Source: Rhodopseudomonas palustris
GTDB lineage: Bacteria > Pseudomonadota > Alphaproteobacteria > Rhizobiales > Xanthobacteraceae
Direction: 5' to 3'
NCBI RefSeq assembly: GCF_003031265.1
Contig: NZ_CP019966.1
Span: 2,108,001-2,172,000 of the forward strand
DNA length: 64,000 bases
Shown in pieces: positions 1-7,635 of the stretch. The notes under the pieces were generated by a model, which ran no database searches, was not told the DNA's origin, and saw nothing but the letters and a program-made list of their open reading frames with translations. The position numbers and the translations under genes were made by a program. The first letter of the stretch is position 1. Every line of letters starts with the position of its first letter.

Positions 1-77
1 CAAATGGTGGCGAGGCCGTCGTCGGCCTCGCGCAGTTCGATCGGCTGGCAGTCGGCGGGGCTGGGAGCCGCCGCGGC
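1..77 (-). other. Unassigned left edge, possibly coding
   Basis: Read on the minus strand in the frame that follows the ferritin stop codon, the codons end almost always in G or C and contain no stop, as real genes in this window do. No start codon is visible in that frame, so no gene can be placed. It may be the beginning of a further gene of the ferritin operon that uses a start I cannot recognise, or just a trailer. Confidence 0.2.
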
Positions 78-566
78 TTAGAACGGCGTAATTTCCATCG
101 GCAGCGGCTTGCCGGCTTTGTGCAGCGCGATCCAGCGGTGCAGTTCGGCGACGTGGCCGCTTTCTTCCTCGACGAATTCCTTGGCCAGCATCTTGATCTC
201 GGGATTGTCGGTGGTGTCGAGCACGTTCTTGTACCAGTCGAACGCACCGGTCTCCGCTTCGAGCGCGATCTGCAGCGCGAGGTCGCGGCCGATGAACGGG
301 TCGGTGCCCCAGATCGCGGCGGCTTCCGGGCTTTCGAGGCCGGGCCATTGGAAATCGCCGGGCTCCATCTGCGGGATGTCGCGGAAGCCGGCGCGTGCCT
401 GCGCGTCGGCCTGATGCATCCGCGAGTAGTCCGCGAGCTGGCGGAACAGCTTCGATACTTCCTTGTTGCCGCAACTATCCATCGCGTCGGCGAGCTGACC
501 GAACCGCAGCGCGGCTTCCTGCTCGAGCTTGATCGAATGCGCCAGAAACTCTTCGACTGTTTCCAT
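78..566 (-). CDS. Ferritin-like (rubrerythrin-type) protein
   Basis: A 162-residue, all-helical ferritin-like protein. The ATG at 566 is preceded by an AAGGAGAG ribosome site, which favours it over longer reading. Conserved acidic helices are visible: KLEQEAALRF, IALEAETGAF and a C-terminal EEESGHV with an ExxH pattern, the usual carboxylate and histidine ligands of a di-iron site. The helix-B position reads DYSRMH, so the histidine is kept but the glutamate three residues before it in classical ExxH motifs is serine. It is a clear paralogue of the ferritin half of the gene just upstream (both contain a KLF-QLAD-SR-H block), 53 bases away on the same strand, so the pair is probably one operon. 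A role in iron handling or in electron or peroxide chemistry during nitrogen fixation is inferred from the promoter, not shown. Confidence 0.85.
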   Translation of the reverse strand: METVEEFLAHSIKLEQEAALRFGQLADAMDSCGNKEVSKLFRQLADYSRMHQADAQARAGFRDIPQMEPGDFQWPGLESPEAAAIWGTDPFIGRDLALQIALEAETGAFDWYKNVLDTTDNPEIKMLAKEFVEEESGHVAELHRWIALHKAGKPLPMEITPF

Positions 567-619
567 CGTCGTCTCTCCTTGTTCGGCCGTCGCCGGAGTG
601 GCGACGGCCGTCGCTGTCG

Positions 620-1528
620 TCAGGCGTTCTCCGCAGCCTTGGAGGCGTGCTTGAGCGACCATTCCTCCTGGGTGATCCAGGCCTCGAGAATGCGGACGTG
701 CTCGGCTTCTTCGTTGACGAATTCCTTGGCCGCCGCGGCGACCTCAGGCGATTTGGTGGTGGCTTCGACCGCGCGATAAAACTCGTAGCCGCGGCGCTCG
801 CCCTGCAGCGCCGCCTTCAGCGCGCCGAGCCGGGTGAGGGTGGTGTCCGAGGCCCACACCGCGGCGCGTTCCGGCGTCGCGTGGTCGGGCCAGGCGTAGT
901 CCGGCGGCACGTTCTTGCTGAGGTCGACGTTGCCGGCGCGCGACTTCACTTCGGCCAGGTGCAGCCGCGAGAAGTCGGCGAGCTGCGCGAACAGCTTCGC
1001 CACCGGCGCGTTGCCGGCGTCCGCCATCGCCTTGGCGAGGCTGTCGTAGTGCAGCGCGGCGTCTTCCTCGACCTTGGCGGCATAGCTGAAGAACTCCTGC
1101 GGCGTGTTGATCTCCATGCCGCCCTTGTAGTGCGCGGCGGCCGGCGTCACGGCGAGGCGCTGCGGCTTGGTCTTGTCACCCTCGAACCGCACCAGGATGT
1201 CTTCGTTGCGGACGAAGCACTGGCAGGCGAGGCGATAGCGCGGCGGGATGTCGTTGACTTCGGCGTTGGCGATCTCGTCCTTGGTGATCTTGCCGAGCTG
1301 GCGCAGCACTTCCTTTTCCTTCTCGGTCAGCGCCACCGCCGACTTCGCTTTCGGATTGAAGTGCTCGACCTGCACCAGGCAGGAACCGCATTCGCCGTCC
1401 TGGCAATCGAATGGAATCGGAATGTTGTGCGATTTCGCAACCGCCAGAATGGTCCCGCGATCGCCCGCCACCGCATATACGGTGACGTCCTTCGCCATGA
1501 CCGGGGATGAGAAGGTAATGTTCGCCAC
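620..1528 (-). CDS. 2Fe-2S ferredoxin fused to ferritin-like domain
   Basis: A 302-residue two-domain protein. Residues 8-115 form a plant-type ferredoxin with cluster cysteines C42, C47 and C50 (CX4CX2C) and a fourth at C102 in LACQC, where C104 is an extra nearby cysteine. Residues 141-290 form a ferritin-like domain with KVEEDAALHY, FSRLH and a final NEEAEHV ExxH motif; as in the downstream paralogue, helix B has SRLH and lacks the usual glutamate. The GTG at 1528 is chosen because an AGGAGAG site lies about 8 bases upstream and because the ferredoxin fold begins there; further upstream no protein-like sequence remains. It is the first gene of a two-gene operon behind a sigma-54 promoter. 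I infer a soluble electron carrier coupled to an iron or di-iron centre. The exact reaction is unknown to me. Confidence 0.87.
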   Translation of the reverse strand: MANITFSSPVMAKDVTVYAVAGDRGTILAVAKSHNIPIPFDCQDGECGSCLVQVEHFNPKAKSAVALTEKEKEVLRQLGKITKDEIANAEVNDIPPRYRLACQCFVRNEDILVRFEGDKTKPQRLAVTPAAAHYKGGMEINTPQEFFSYAAKVEEDAALHYDSLAKAMADAGNAPVAKLFAQLADFSRLHLAEVKSRAGNVDLSKNVPPDYAWPDHATPERAAVWASDTTLTRLGALKAALQGERRGYEFYRAVEATTKSPEVAAAAKEFVNEEAEHVRILEAWITQEEWSLKHASKAAENA

Positions 1529-1590
1529 GTCGCACTCTCCTGTCGTCAGGGGTTGATCGACGCCTTGCCGGCGCCCTCCGGCAGCGCCTT

Positions 1591-1607
1591 GGCAAGAACC
1601 AGGCCAG
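1591..1607 (-). promoter_or_regulatory. Sigma-54 (-24/-12) promoter of the ferredoxin-ferritin operon
   Basis: The minus strand reads CTGGCCTGGTTCTTGCC. It has the invariant GG and GC dinucleotides ten bases apart and both consensus blocks, TGGC and TTGC, separated by seven bases, as in TGGCACG-N4-TTGC. Initiation about 12 bases beyond the GC would give a leader of roughly 50 bases to the GTG at 1528. The rest of the 1529-1896 gap holds the NifA-type site and the leader of the divergent protease gene; I see no other gene in it. Confidence 0.8.
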
Positions 1608-1692
1608 CAGTGATCACTAAGTAATTCAGTTAGTTGCAGTGCCTGGGCGGTCGCCGGCTGCGACCAAAGGCGGATCGGATTCCCGACACGAA

Positions 1693-1708
1693 TGTACGAA
1701 CGGCGACA
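1693..1708. promoter_or_regulatory. NifA-type upstream activator site, TGT-N10-ACA
   Basis: Exact TGT, ten bases, ACA (TGTACGAACGGCGACA). This is the classical NifA recognition pattern and lies about 95 bases upstream of the -24 element, the usual distance for an enhancer-binding activator. The combination of this site with a matching sigma-54 promoter is much less likely by chance than either alone. Confidence 0.7.
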
Positions 1709-1896
1709 ATTCTGCGGGCCGGGGCAGGGCGGGTAAGCGACCATCCGTCGCGCCCCGCGGCGGCCGAATACCGCCAAAATTACAAAAGTTTAATTCCCTC
1801 GCCAGACCGCCGTAAGGCTCCAGCCCCCATCTTCCGAAGCAACGGTGCTGATCACTCGGCACCTTCCGTTTCAACTGGTCTTCGGAGCCTCACGCA

Positions 1897-3468
1897 ATGC
1901 ACGATCGTCGTCCCGTCCTGTCCACGCAGTCTTCGCACCGGCCGCTGTCGAGGTCGCTGCTGTCGGCGCGCAAGTTCGCGCTGATGGCCTCGGTGGTCGC
2001 CGGTCTCGGCGCGGGCGCTGTCGGGCTCGGCCATGGTCCGTTCGATCTGATCGCCACCCCGGCGCATGCGCAGCAGGTCGGCGCCAACGTCCAGCCGTCG
2101 CAGCAGCCGGTCGGTTTCGCCGACATCGTCGACAAGGTGAAGCCGTCGGTGATCTCGGTGAAGGTCAACATCGCCGACAAGATGGCCAAGAACGAAGACC
2201 GCGAGGACTTCTCGCTGCCGCCCGGCTCGCCGATGGAGCGCTTCTTCCGCCGGTTCGGCGGTGAGATGCCCCCCGGCCTGCGCGGCCATCGCGGCGGCGG
2301 CATGATCACCGGCCAGGGCTCGGGCTTCTTCATCTCGGCCGACGGCTACGCTGTGACCAACAATCACGTGGTCGAAGGCGCCGACAAGGTCGAAGTCACC
2401 ACCGACGACGGCAAGACTCACAAGGCCAAGGTGATCGGCAGCGATCCGCGCACCGACCTGGCGCTGATCAAGGTCGAAGGTGCATCCAACTTCCCGTACG
2501 CCAAGCTGTCGGAAGGCAAGCCGCGGATCGGCGACTGGGTGCTGGCGGTCGGCAATCCGTTCGGCCTCGGCGGCACCGTCACGGCCGGCATCGTCTCGGC
2601 GATGGGCCGCGACATCGGCAACGGTCCGTATGACGATTTCATCCAGATCGACGCGCCGGTGAACAAGGGCAACTCCGGTGGCCCGGCGTTCAACACCGCG
2701 GGCGAAGTGGTCGGCGTCAACACCGCGATCTATTCGCCATCGGGCGGCAGCATCGGCATCGCGTTCTCGATCCCGGCCAACACCGTCAAGGCGGTGGTCG
2801 AGCAGCTCAAGGATCGCGGCACGGTGAGCCGCGGCTGGATCGGCGTGCAGGTGCAGCCGGTGACCCCGGAGATCGCCGACAGCCTCGGCCTGAAGAAGGC
2901 GGAAGGCGCGCTGGTCGCCGAGCCGCAGTCGAACGGCCCCGCCGCCAAGGCCGGCATCGAGTCCGGCGACGTGATCACCGCGGTCGATGGCACCTCGGTG
3001 AAGGACGCTCGCGAGCTCGCCCGCACCATCGGTGCGTTCGCGCCGGGGCATTCGGTGAAGCTCACCGTGTTCCACAAGGGCAAGGAGCGTGAGCTGACGC
3101 TGACGCTCGGCGAACTGCCGAACAAGATCGAAGCCAGCAACAATACCGACCGCGGCGATCGCGGCGGTGCCAATCAGGGCCTCGATTTGCCCAAGCTCGG
3201 CCTGACGCTGGCGCCGGCCAGCTCGGTCGCCGGTGCCGGCAAGGATGGCGTGGTGGTCACCGACGTCGACCCGAAGGGCGCCGCGGCCGATCGCGGGTTC
3301 AAAGAAGGCGACGTGATCCTCGAGGTCGCCGGCAAGAACGTGTCGAGCCCGGCGGATGTCCGCGACGTGCTCGCCACCGCGAAGACCGAGAACAAGAACA
3401 GCGTGCTGGTCCGGGTCCGCAGCGGAGGCGCCTCGCGCTTCGTCGCGATCCCGATCGCCAAGGGCTGA
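1897..3468 (+). CDS. degP: DegP/HtrA (Do-like) periplasmic serine protease
   Basis: A 523-residue envelope-quality-control protease. The N-terminus has a basic stretch followed by a hydrophobic segment (about residues 27-48) and an AHA-Q site that looks like a signal-peptidase cleavage point near residue 58. The trypsin-like domain shows the full triad: H157 in NNHVV, D187 in TDLAL and S260 in GNSGGP. Two PDZ domains follow, at about 300-390 and 430-515. Length and architecture match DegP/MucD-type proteins. GGAG lies eight bases before the ATG. It is divergent from the ferritin operon, and a response-regulator gene follows on the same strand, so envelope-stress control of this protease by the neighbouring two-component genes is plausible but inferred. 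Confidence 0.95.
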   Translation: MHDRRPVLSTQSSHRPLSRSLLSARKFALMASVVAGLGAGAVGLGHGPFDLIATPAHAQQVGANVQPSQQPVGFADIVDKVKPSVISVKVNIADKMAKNEDREDFSLPPGSPMERFFRRFGGEMPPGLRGHRGGGMITGQGSGFFISADGYAVTNNHVVEGADKVEVTTDDGKTHKAKVIGSDPRTDLALIKVEGASNFPYAKLSEGKPRIGDWVLAVGNPFGLGGTVTAGIVSAMGRDIGNGPYDDFIQIDAPVNKGNSGGPAFNTAGEVVGVNTAIYSPSGGSIGIAFSIPANTVKAVVEQLKDRGTVSRGWIGVQVQPVTPEIADSLGLKKAEGALVAEPQSNGPAAKAGIESGDVITAVDGTSVKDARELARTIGAFAPGHSVKLTVFHKGKERELTLTLGELPNKIEASNNTDRGDRGGANQGLDLPKLGLTLAPASSVAGAGKDGVVVTDVDPKGAAADRGFKEGDVILEVAGKNVSSPADVRDVLATAKTENKNSVLVRVRSGGASRFVAIPIAKG

Positions 3469-3615
3469 TCGGCCGCGCTGAGAAATTGGAGAGTGTCGCC
3501 GGCAATCGTCGCCCCCAGCCGACGGCGCTGTCCCGGGGACGGGTCGCAACCCCGCTCGTCCCCGCCTTTACACCTTCCGGAAGGAGTTCAGCCCCCCTCC
3601 GTCGGAAGGTCTAGG

Positions 3616-3647
3616 CGGGCGGTGGAGTCCCCCAGCTCCATCGCCCG
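3616..3647 (+). terminator. GC hairpin after the protease gene
   Basis: Arms cgggcggtggag and ctccatcgcccg pair over 12 bases with one G-U-type mismatch and an 8-base loop. It is followed by a pyrimidine run (ttccccctt) rather than pure T, so it is a weak terminator or attenuator between the protease and the response regulator. Confidence 0.4.
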
Positions 3648-3744
3648 TTCCCCCTTGGGGCCCGATCGAGCCGCCTTGCAAGGAGGCTGAAGCCGCGTCA
3701 TGTTGCATCAGAGCCCGCAGAGTTTGAACAAATCCGACAGCAAT

Positions 3745-4425
3745 ATGCGTCTGTTGATCATCGAGGACGACCGCGAATCCGCCGACTATCTCGTCAAGGC
3801 GTTTCGCGAGGTCGGCCACATCGCCGATCTCGCCAGCGACGGCGAAGAGGGCTTGGCGATGGCGGAGAGCGGCGACTACGACGTGCTGGTGGTCGATCGC
3901 ATGCTGCCGAAGCGCGACGGCCTGTCGGTGATCGGCAGCCTGCGTGACAAAGGCAACCGCACCCCGGTGCTGATCCTGTCCGCGCTCGGCCAGGTCGACG
4001 ACCGCATCAAGGGCCTGCGCGCCGGCGGCGACGACTATCTGCCGAAGCCCTACGCCTTCGCCGAACTGCTGGCGCGCGTCGAGGTGCTGTCGCGCCGTCA
4101 CGGCGGCCCGGCGGAAGAAACCAGCTACCGCGTCGCCGATCTCGAACTCGACCGGCTGTCGCATCGCGTCACCCGCGGCGGCGAAGAGCTGACGCTGCAG
4201 CCGCGCGAATTCAGGCTGCTCGAATATCTGATGAAGCACGCCGGCCAGGTGGTGACCCGCACCATGCTGCTGGAGAACGTCTGGGACTATCACTTCGATC
4301 CGCAGACCAACGTCATCGACGTCCACATCTCCCGGCTGCGCGCCAAGATCGACAAGGGCTTCGATCACCCGCTGCTGCACACCATCCGCGGCGCCGGCTA
4401 CATGATCCGCGACGGGCTGCGCTGA
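3745..4425 (+). CDS. OmpR-family response regulator
   Basis: A 226-residue transcriptional regulator. The receiver domain spans residues 1-118, with the acidic pair in IIEDD, the phosphoacceptor D51 in VVDRMLP and the lysine of LPKPY. A winged-helix DNA-binding domain of OmpR/PhoB type occupies about 130-222 (LQPREFRLLEYLM and VIDVHISRLR). An in-frame ATG at 3700 has an AGGAGG 13 bases upstream, so a 15-residue longer form is possible; I chose MRLLIIEDD because the receiver fold begins exactly there. Its likely partner is the histidine kinase at 6187, separated from it by a chemoreceptor gene. Confidence 0.93.
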   Translation: MRLLIIEDDRESADYLVKAFREVGHIADLASDGEEGLAMAESGDYDVLVVDRMLPKRDGLSVIGSLRDKGNRTPVLILSALGQVDDRIKGLRAGGDDYLPKPYAFAELLARVEVLSRRHGGPAEETSYRVADLELDRLSHRVTRGGEELTLQPREFRLLEYLMKHAGQVVTRTMLLENVWDYHFDPQTNVIDVHISRLRAKIDKGFDHPLLHTIRGAGYMIRDGLR

Positions 4426-4671
4426 GCCTCGCTCTGCGCCTCGTCGCGCCGGCGGCGAGGCTCTCCGACAAGACCAAACAGATGCCCGACGGCCGCGCAG
4501 ACACCCAGTCTGGTGCCGTCTGCGTAGCGCTGCTCAGCGGTGGCGATTGGCTGCAAAAGCACTACCCCCGTAGTGTTTCTGGGTATCTAAATACAGCGCA
4601 CCCATCGTTTCTTAACTTTCACATGCGAACGTCCTGCAAACTCACTGCTAATCAGGGATGTGAAAAGCCGC

Positions 4672-5958
4672 ATGTTGATGGGTCGCCAGAAGAAACAGGA
4701 GCTGCTGCAGAAGGCCGAATGGCTCGACACCCTGTCGCTTCATTGCGGCATCGGATTGTGGGACGCGATCCTGCACGAAGGCGATGCGATGCATCCCAAG
4801 GCGCGGTGGACCTGGTCGTCCGAATTCCGCCGGCTGTGCGGCTACAGCTCCGAAGCCGAATTCCCGAACGTCGTGCAGTCCTGGTCGGACCGCTTGCATC
4901 CCGACGATGTCGCGCCGACCTTCGCGGCCTTCACCCAGACCTGCCAGACCGGCATCGGTTACGACGTCAAGTATCGCCTCAAGGTCAAGGACGGCAGCTA
5001 TCGCTGGTTCCGCGCCACCGGCGGTGTGGTGCTCGACGAGAACCGCAAGCCGCGGCGCGCCTGCGGCTCGCTGGTCGACATCGACGACCTGGTGAAGGCG
5101 GAAAACCAGAAGCGCGACTCGATCCATCAGCTCGCCAGCGATTTCGAAAGCGCGATCGGCAAGATCGTCAGGACGGTGTCGACTGCGTCGGCCGATCTCG
5201 AAAGCTCGGCGCGCCAGCTTGCCACCACGGCCGACACCTCGCAGCATCTCGCCAGCAACGTTGCTGCCGCGTCCGAAGAAGCGACCTGCAACGTGCAGTC
5301 GGTGGCGTCGGCGACCGATCAGTTGTCGTCGTCGATCCGCGAGATCAGCCAGCAGGTGCAGGAATCGGCGCGGATCGCCGGTGACGCCGTCGGCCAGGCG
5401 CGCAACACCACCGAGCGCGTCAGCGAACTGTCGAAGGCCGCGACGCGGATCGGCGACGTCGTCGAACTGATCAACACCATCGCGGGCCAGACCAACTTGC
5501 TGGCGCTGAATGCGACGATCGAGGCCGCGCGCGCCGGTGAAGCCGGTCGTGGGTTCTCGGTTGTCGCTGCCGAGGTGAAGGCGCTCGCGGAGCAGACCGC
5601 GAAGGCCACCGGCGAGATCGGCCAGCAGATCAGCCGCATTCAGTCGGCGACGCAGGAATCGGTCGGCGCGATCAGCGAGATCAGCGGCACCATCGAGAAG
5701 CTGTCGGAAATCTCGGCGCACATCGCGTCCGCGGTGGAAGAGCAGGGCGCGGCGACGCAGGAGATCTCGCGCAACATTCAGCAGACTGCGCAAGGCACCG
5801 AGCGCGTTTCCGCCACCATCCTGGACGTCAAGCGCGGCGCGGTCGAAACCGGCTCGTCGTCGACGCAGCTATTGTCGTCGGCGCAGTCGCTGTCGCAGGA
5901 GAGCGGCCGGCTCGAAGACGAAGTGAGCCGCTTCCTTCGCACCGTGCGCGCTTCATAG
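4672..5958 (+). CDS. Soluble PAS-domain methyl-accepting chemotaxis protein
   Basis: About 428 residues. A PAS domain (about residues 15-140: the [13 protein letters not shown] region, the HPDD motif and a PAC-like YRWFRATGG) is joined to a long helical MCP signalling domain. The highly conserved hairpin tip reads [18 protein letters not shown]. No membrane-spanning segment is visible, so this is a cytoplasmic receptor, probably sensing a redox or small-molecule cue through PAS and signalling to a CheA. Starts at GTG 4660, ATG 4672 and ATG 4678 all lie in frame; the AGGGA at 4654-4658 fits 4672 best. It sits between a response-regulator gene and a kinase gene and ends at a strong terminator, so it looks inserted between two older neighbours. 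No other chemotaxis gene is present in the window. Confidence 0.92.
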   Translation: MLMGRQKKQELLQKAEWLDTLSLHCGIGLWDAILHEGDAMHPKARWTWSSEFRRLCGYSSEAEFPNVVQSWSDRLHPDDVAPTFAAFTQTCQTGIGYDVKYRLKVKDGSYRWFRATGGVVLDENRKPRRACGSLVDIDDLVKAENQKRDSIHQLASDFESAIGKIVRTVSTASADLESSARQLATTADTSQHLASNVAAASEEATCNVQSVASATDQLSSSIREISQQVQESARIAGDAVGQARNTTERVSELSKAATRIGDVVELINTIAGQTNLLALNATIEAARAGEAGRGFSVVAAEVKALAEQTAKATGEIGQQISRIQSATQESVGAISEISGTIEKLSEISAHIASAVEEQGAATQEISRNIQQTAQGTERVSATILDVKRGAVETGSSSTQLLSSAQSLSQESGRLEDEVSRFLRTVRAS

Positions 5959-6011
5959 CGCCAACTCGCCGCTTGCGGCGGCGAGCTGTGCTATTCCAGC
6001 TATCACTCACA

Positions 6012-6050
6012 CCGAGGCGTCGCCTGTCCAAGGGCGGCGCCTCGGCTTTT
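6012..6050 (+). terminator. Rho-independent terminator after the chemoreceptor
   Basis: Arms ccgaggcgtcgcc and ggcggcgcctcgg (13 pairs, one mismatch), an 8-base loop, then ctttt. It separates the chemoreceptor from the kinase gene, which must therefore have its own promoter in 6051-6186. Confidence 0.8.
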
Positions 6051-6186
6051 GCTGTGTCCGGCTCTTCGAGCGCTGCAGGCGTAGCGGTCCGCTACTTGAA
6101 CGATTTGTCACTTTGGATTCAGAGCCGAAGTGGCTAATTTGCGGGCATGAAAACCCTTCAAGAGCATCTCCGCCGGGACGTGATCC

Positions 6187-7635
6187 GTGACCGCTTTCGG
6201 TAAACTGATCCGAACCACCGCGTTTCGGCTGACGCTGGTCTATCTGTTTCTGTTCGGTCTGTTTGCGGCCTCGCTGGTGGCGTACTTTGCCTGGACCACG
6301 CGCAAGCTGATCACCGATCAGATCACCACCACGGTCGACGCCGAGATTGCCGAGATCAACGACATCTACGGCCGACGCGGTCTGCGCGGCGTGGTGTTCA
6401 CGCTCGAGAACCGCGCGCTGCGGCCCGGCGCCAATCTCTATCTCGTCACCACGCCGGCCGGGCAGGCGGTCGCCGGCAATGTCGGCGCGCTGGCGCCGGG
6501 GGTGATGAGCAAGCTCGGCTGGAGCGAGACGTTCTATCGCCGGCTCGACGATCAGGAGCGCTCCGATCACCGCGCGCTGGTGCGCGTCACCGAGCTGTCG
6601 AGCGGCTTTCGCCTGCTGGTCGGCCGCGATCTCGAAGAGCGGCGGCGGCTGAACAAAGTGGTGCGCTCGGCGGCACAATGGTCGGTGCTGATCGTCGTCG
6701 TGCTCGGCCTCGGCGGCGGCGTGTTCGCGGCGCGCCGCGTGCTGCGGCGGATCGATGCGATGACCGGCACCACGCAGCGGATCATGGCGGGTGACCTGTC
6801 GGGCCGGTTGCCGGTCGGGCGCAGCGGCGACGAGCTCGACCGTCTGGCGGAAAATCTCAACGCGATGCTGGAGCGGATCGAAGCCCTGATGTCGGGGATG
6901 AAGGAGGTCTCCGACAACATCGCGCACGATTTGAAGACGCCGCTGACGCGGCTGCGCAACCGCGCCGAGGAGGCGTTGGCGCGGGCCTCCAGCGAGTCCG
7001 ACTATCGCGTCGCGCTGGAGAGCACGATCGAGGAGTCCGACGGTCTGATCCGCACCTTCAACGCGCTATTGATGATCGCGCGCGCCGAAGCCGGTTACGC
7101 CAGCGGCGACATGAGCGACTTCGACGCCGCCGAGATCGCACGCGACATCCACGAATTGTACGAGCCGCTGGCAGAAGACAACGAGCTCAGCCTGCAGGTC
7201 GAGGCTCTGGCCGCGCCGGTCCGCGGCAATCGGGAATTGATCAGCCAGGCGCTCGCCAATCTGGTCGAGAACGCGATCAAGTACGGCAAGCCGCAGCCGC
7301 CGGCGGATGGCAGCGCCGAGGCCACCACCGCCACCGTGCTGATCGAGGCGCGGCGTGATGGCGATCAGGTGCTGCTCAGCGTCACCGACCACGGCATCGG
7401 TATTCCGGAAGGCGACCGCAAGCACGCGATCGAGCGCTTCGTCCGGCTCGAGGCCAGCCGTACGCTGCCGGGCTCCGGGCTTGGCCTCAGCTTGGCCTCG
7501 GCGGTGGCGCGGCTGCACGGCGGCGAACTGCGACTTGCCGACGCGGACCCGGGTTTGCGCGCCACGCTTGCAATTCCGGCCCGCACGGGCGAAGGACAGG
7601 CCTCCGCAACAACTCTCGAACCGGCGCCGGCATGA
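6187..7635 (+). CDS. Membrane sensor histidine kinase
   Basis: A 482-residue kinase starting at GTG. One transmembrane helix lies at about residues 13-36, a periplasmic sensor region follows, and a second helix is at about 160-182. Then come a HAMP linker, the phosphoacceptor histidine in NIAHDLKTPLTRLRNR, and an HATPase domain with the N box (NLVENAIKYG), DHGIGIP and a final GSGLGLSLA. The architecture matches EnvZ/QseC-like partners of OmpR-type regulators, which makes the regulator at 3745 the natural cognate. Its stop overlaps the glnE start by four bases (ATGA), so the two are translated together. Confidence 0.93.
   Translation: MTAFGKLIRTTAFRLTLVYLFLFGLFAASLVAYFAWTTRKLITDQITTTVDAEIAEINDIYGRRGLRGVVFTLENRALRPGANLYLVTTPAGQAVAGNVGALAPGVMSKLGWSETFYRRLDDQERSDHRALVRVTELSSGFRLLVGRDLEERRRLNKVVRSAAQWSVLIVVVLGLGGGVFAARRVLRRIDAMTGTTQRIMAGDLSGRLPVGRSGDELDRLAENLNAMLERIEALMSGMKEVSDNIAHDLKTPLTRLRNRAEEALARASSESDYRVALESTIEESDGLIRTFNALLMIARAEAGYASGDMSDFDAAEIARDIHELYEPLAEDNELSLQVEALAAPVRGNRELISQALANLVENAIKYGKPQPPADGSAEATTATVLIEARRDGDQVLLSVTDHGIGIPEGDRKHAIERFVRLEASRTLPGSGLGLSLASAVARLHGGELRLADADPGLRATLAIPARTGEGQASATTLEPAPA

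Noticed and set aside
1852..3549. Long minus-strand frame opposite the Do-type protease
   Set aside because: The protease triad and PDZ domains on the plus strand are decisive.
4482..5384. Plus-strand frame overlapping the chemoreceptor gene
   Set aside because: Out of frame with the PAS-MCP gene, low-complexity and arginine-rich; no ribosome site.
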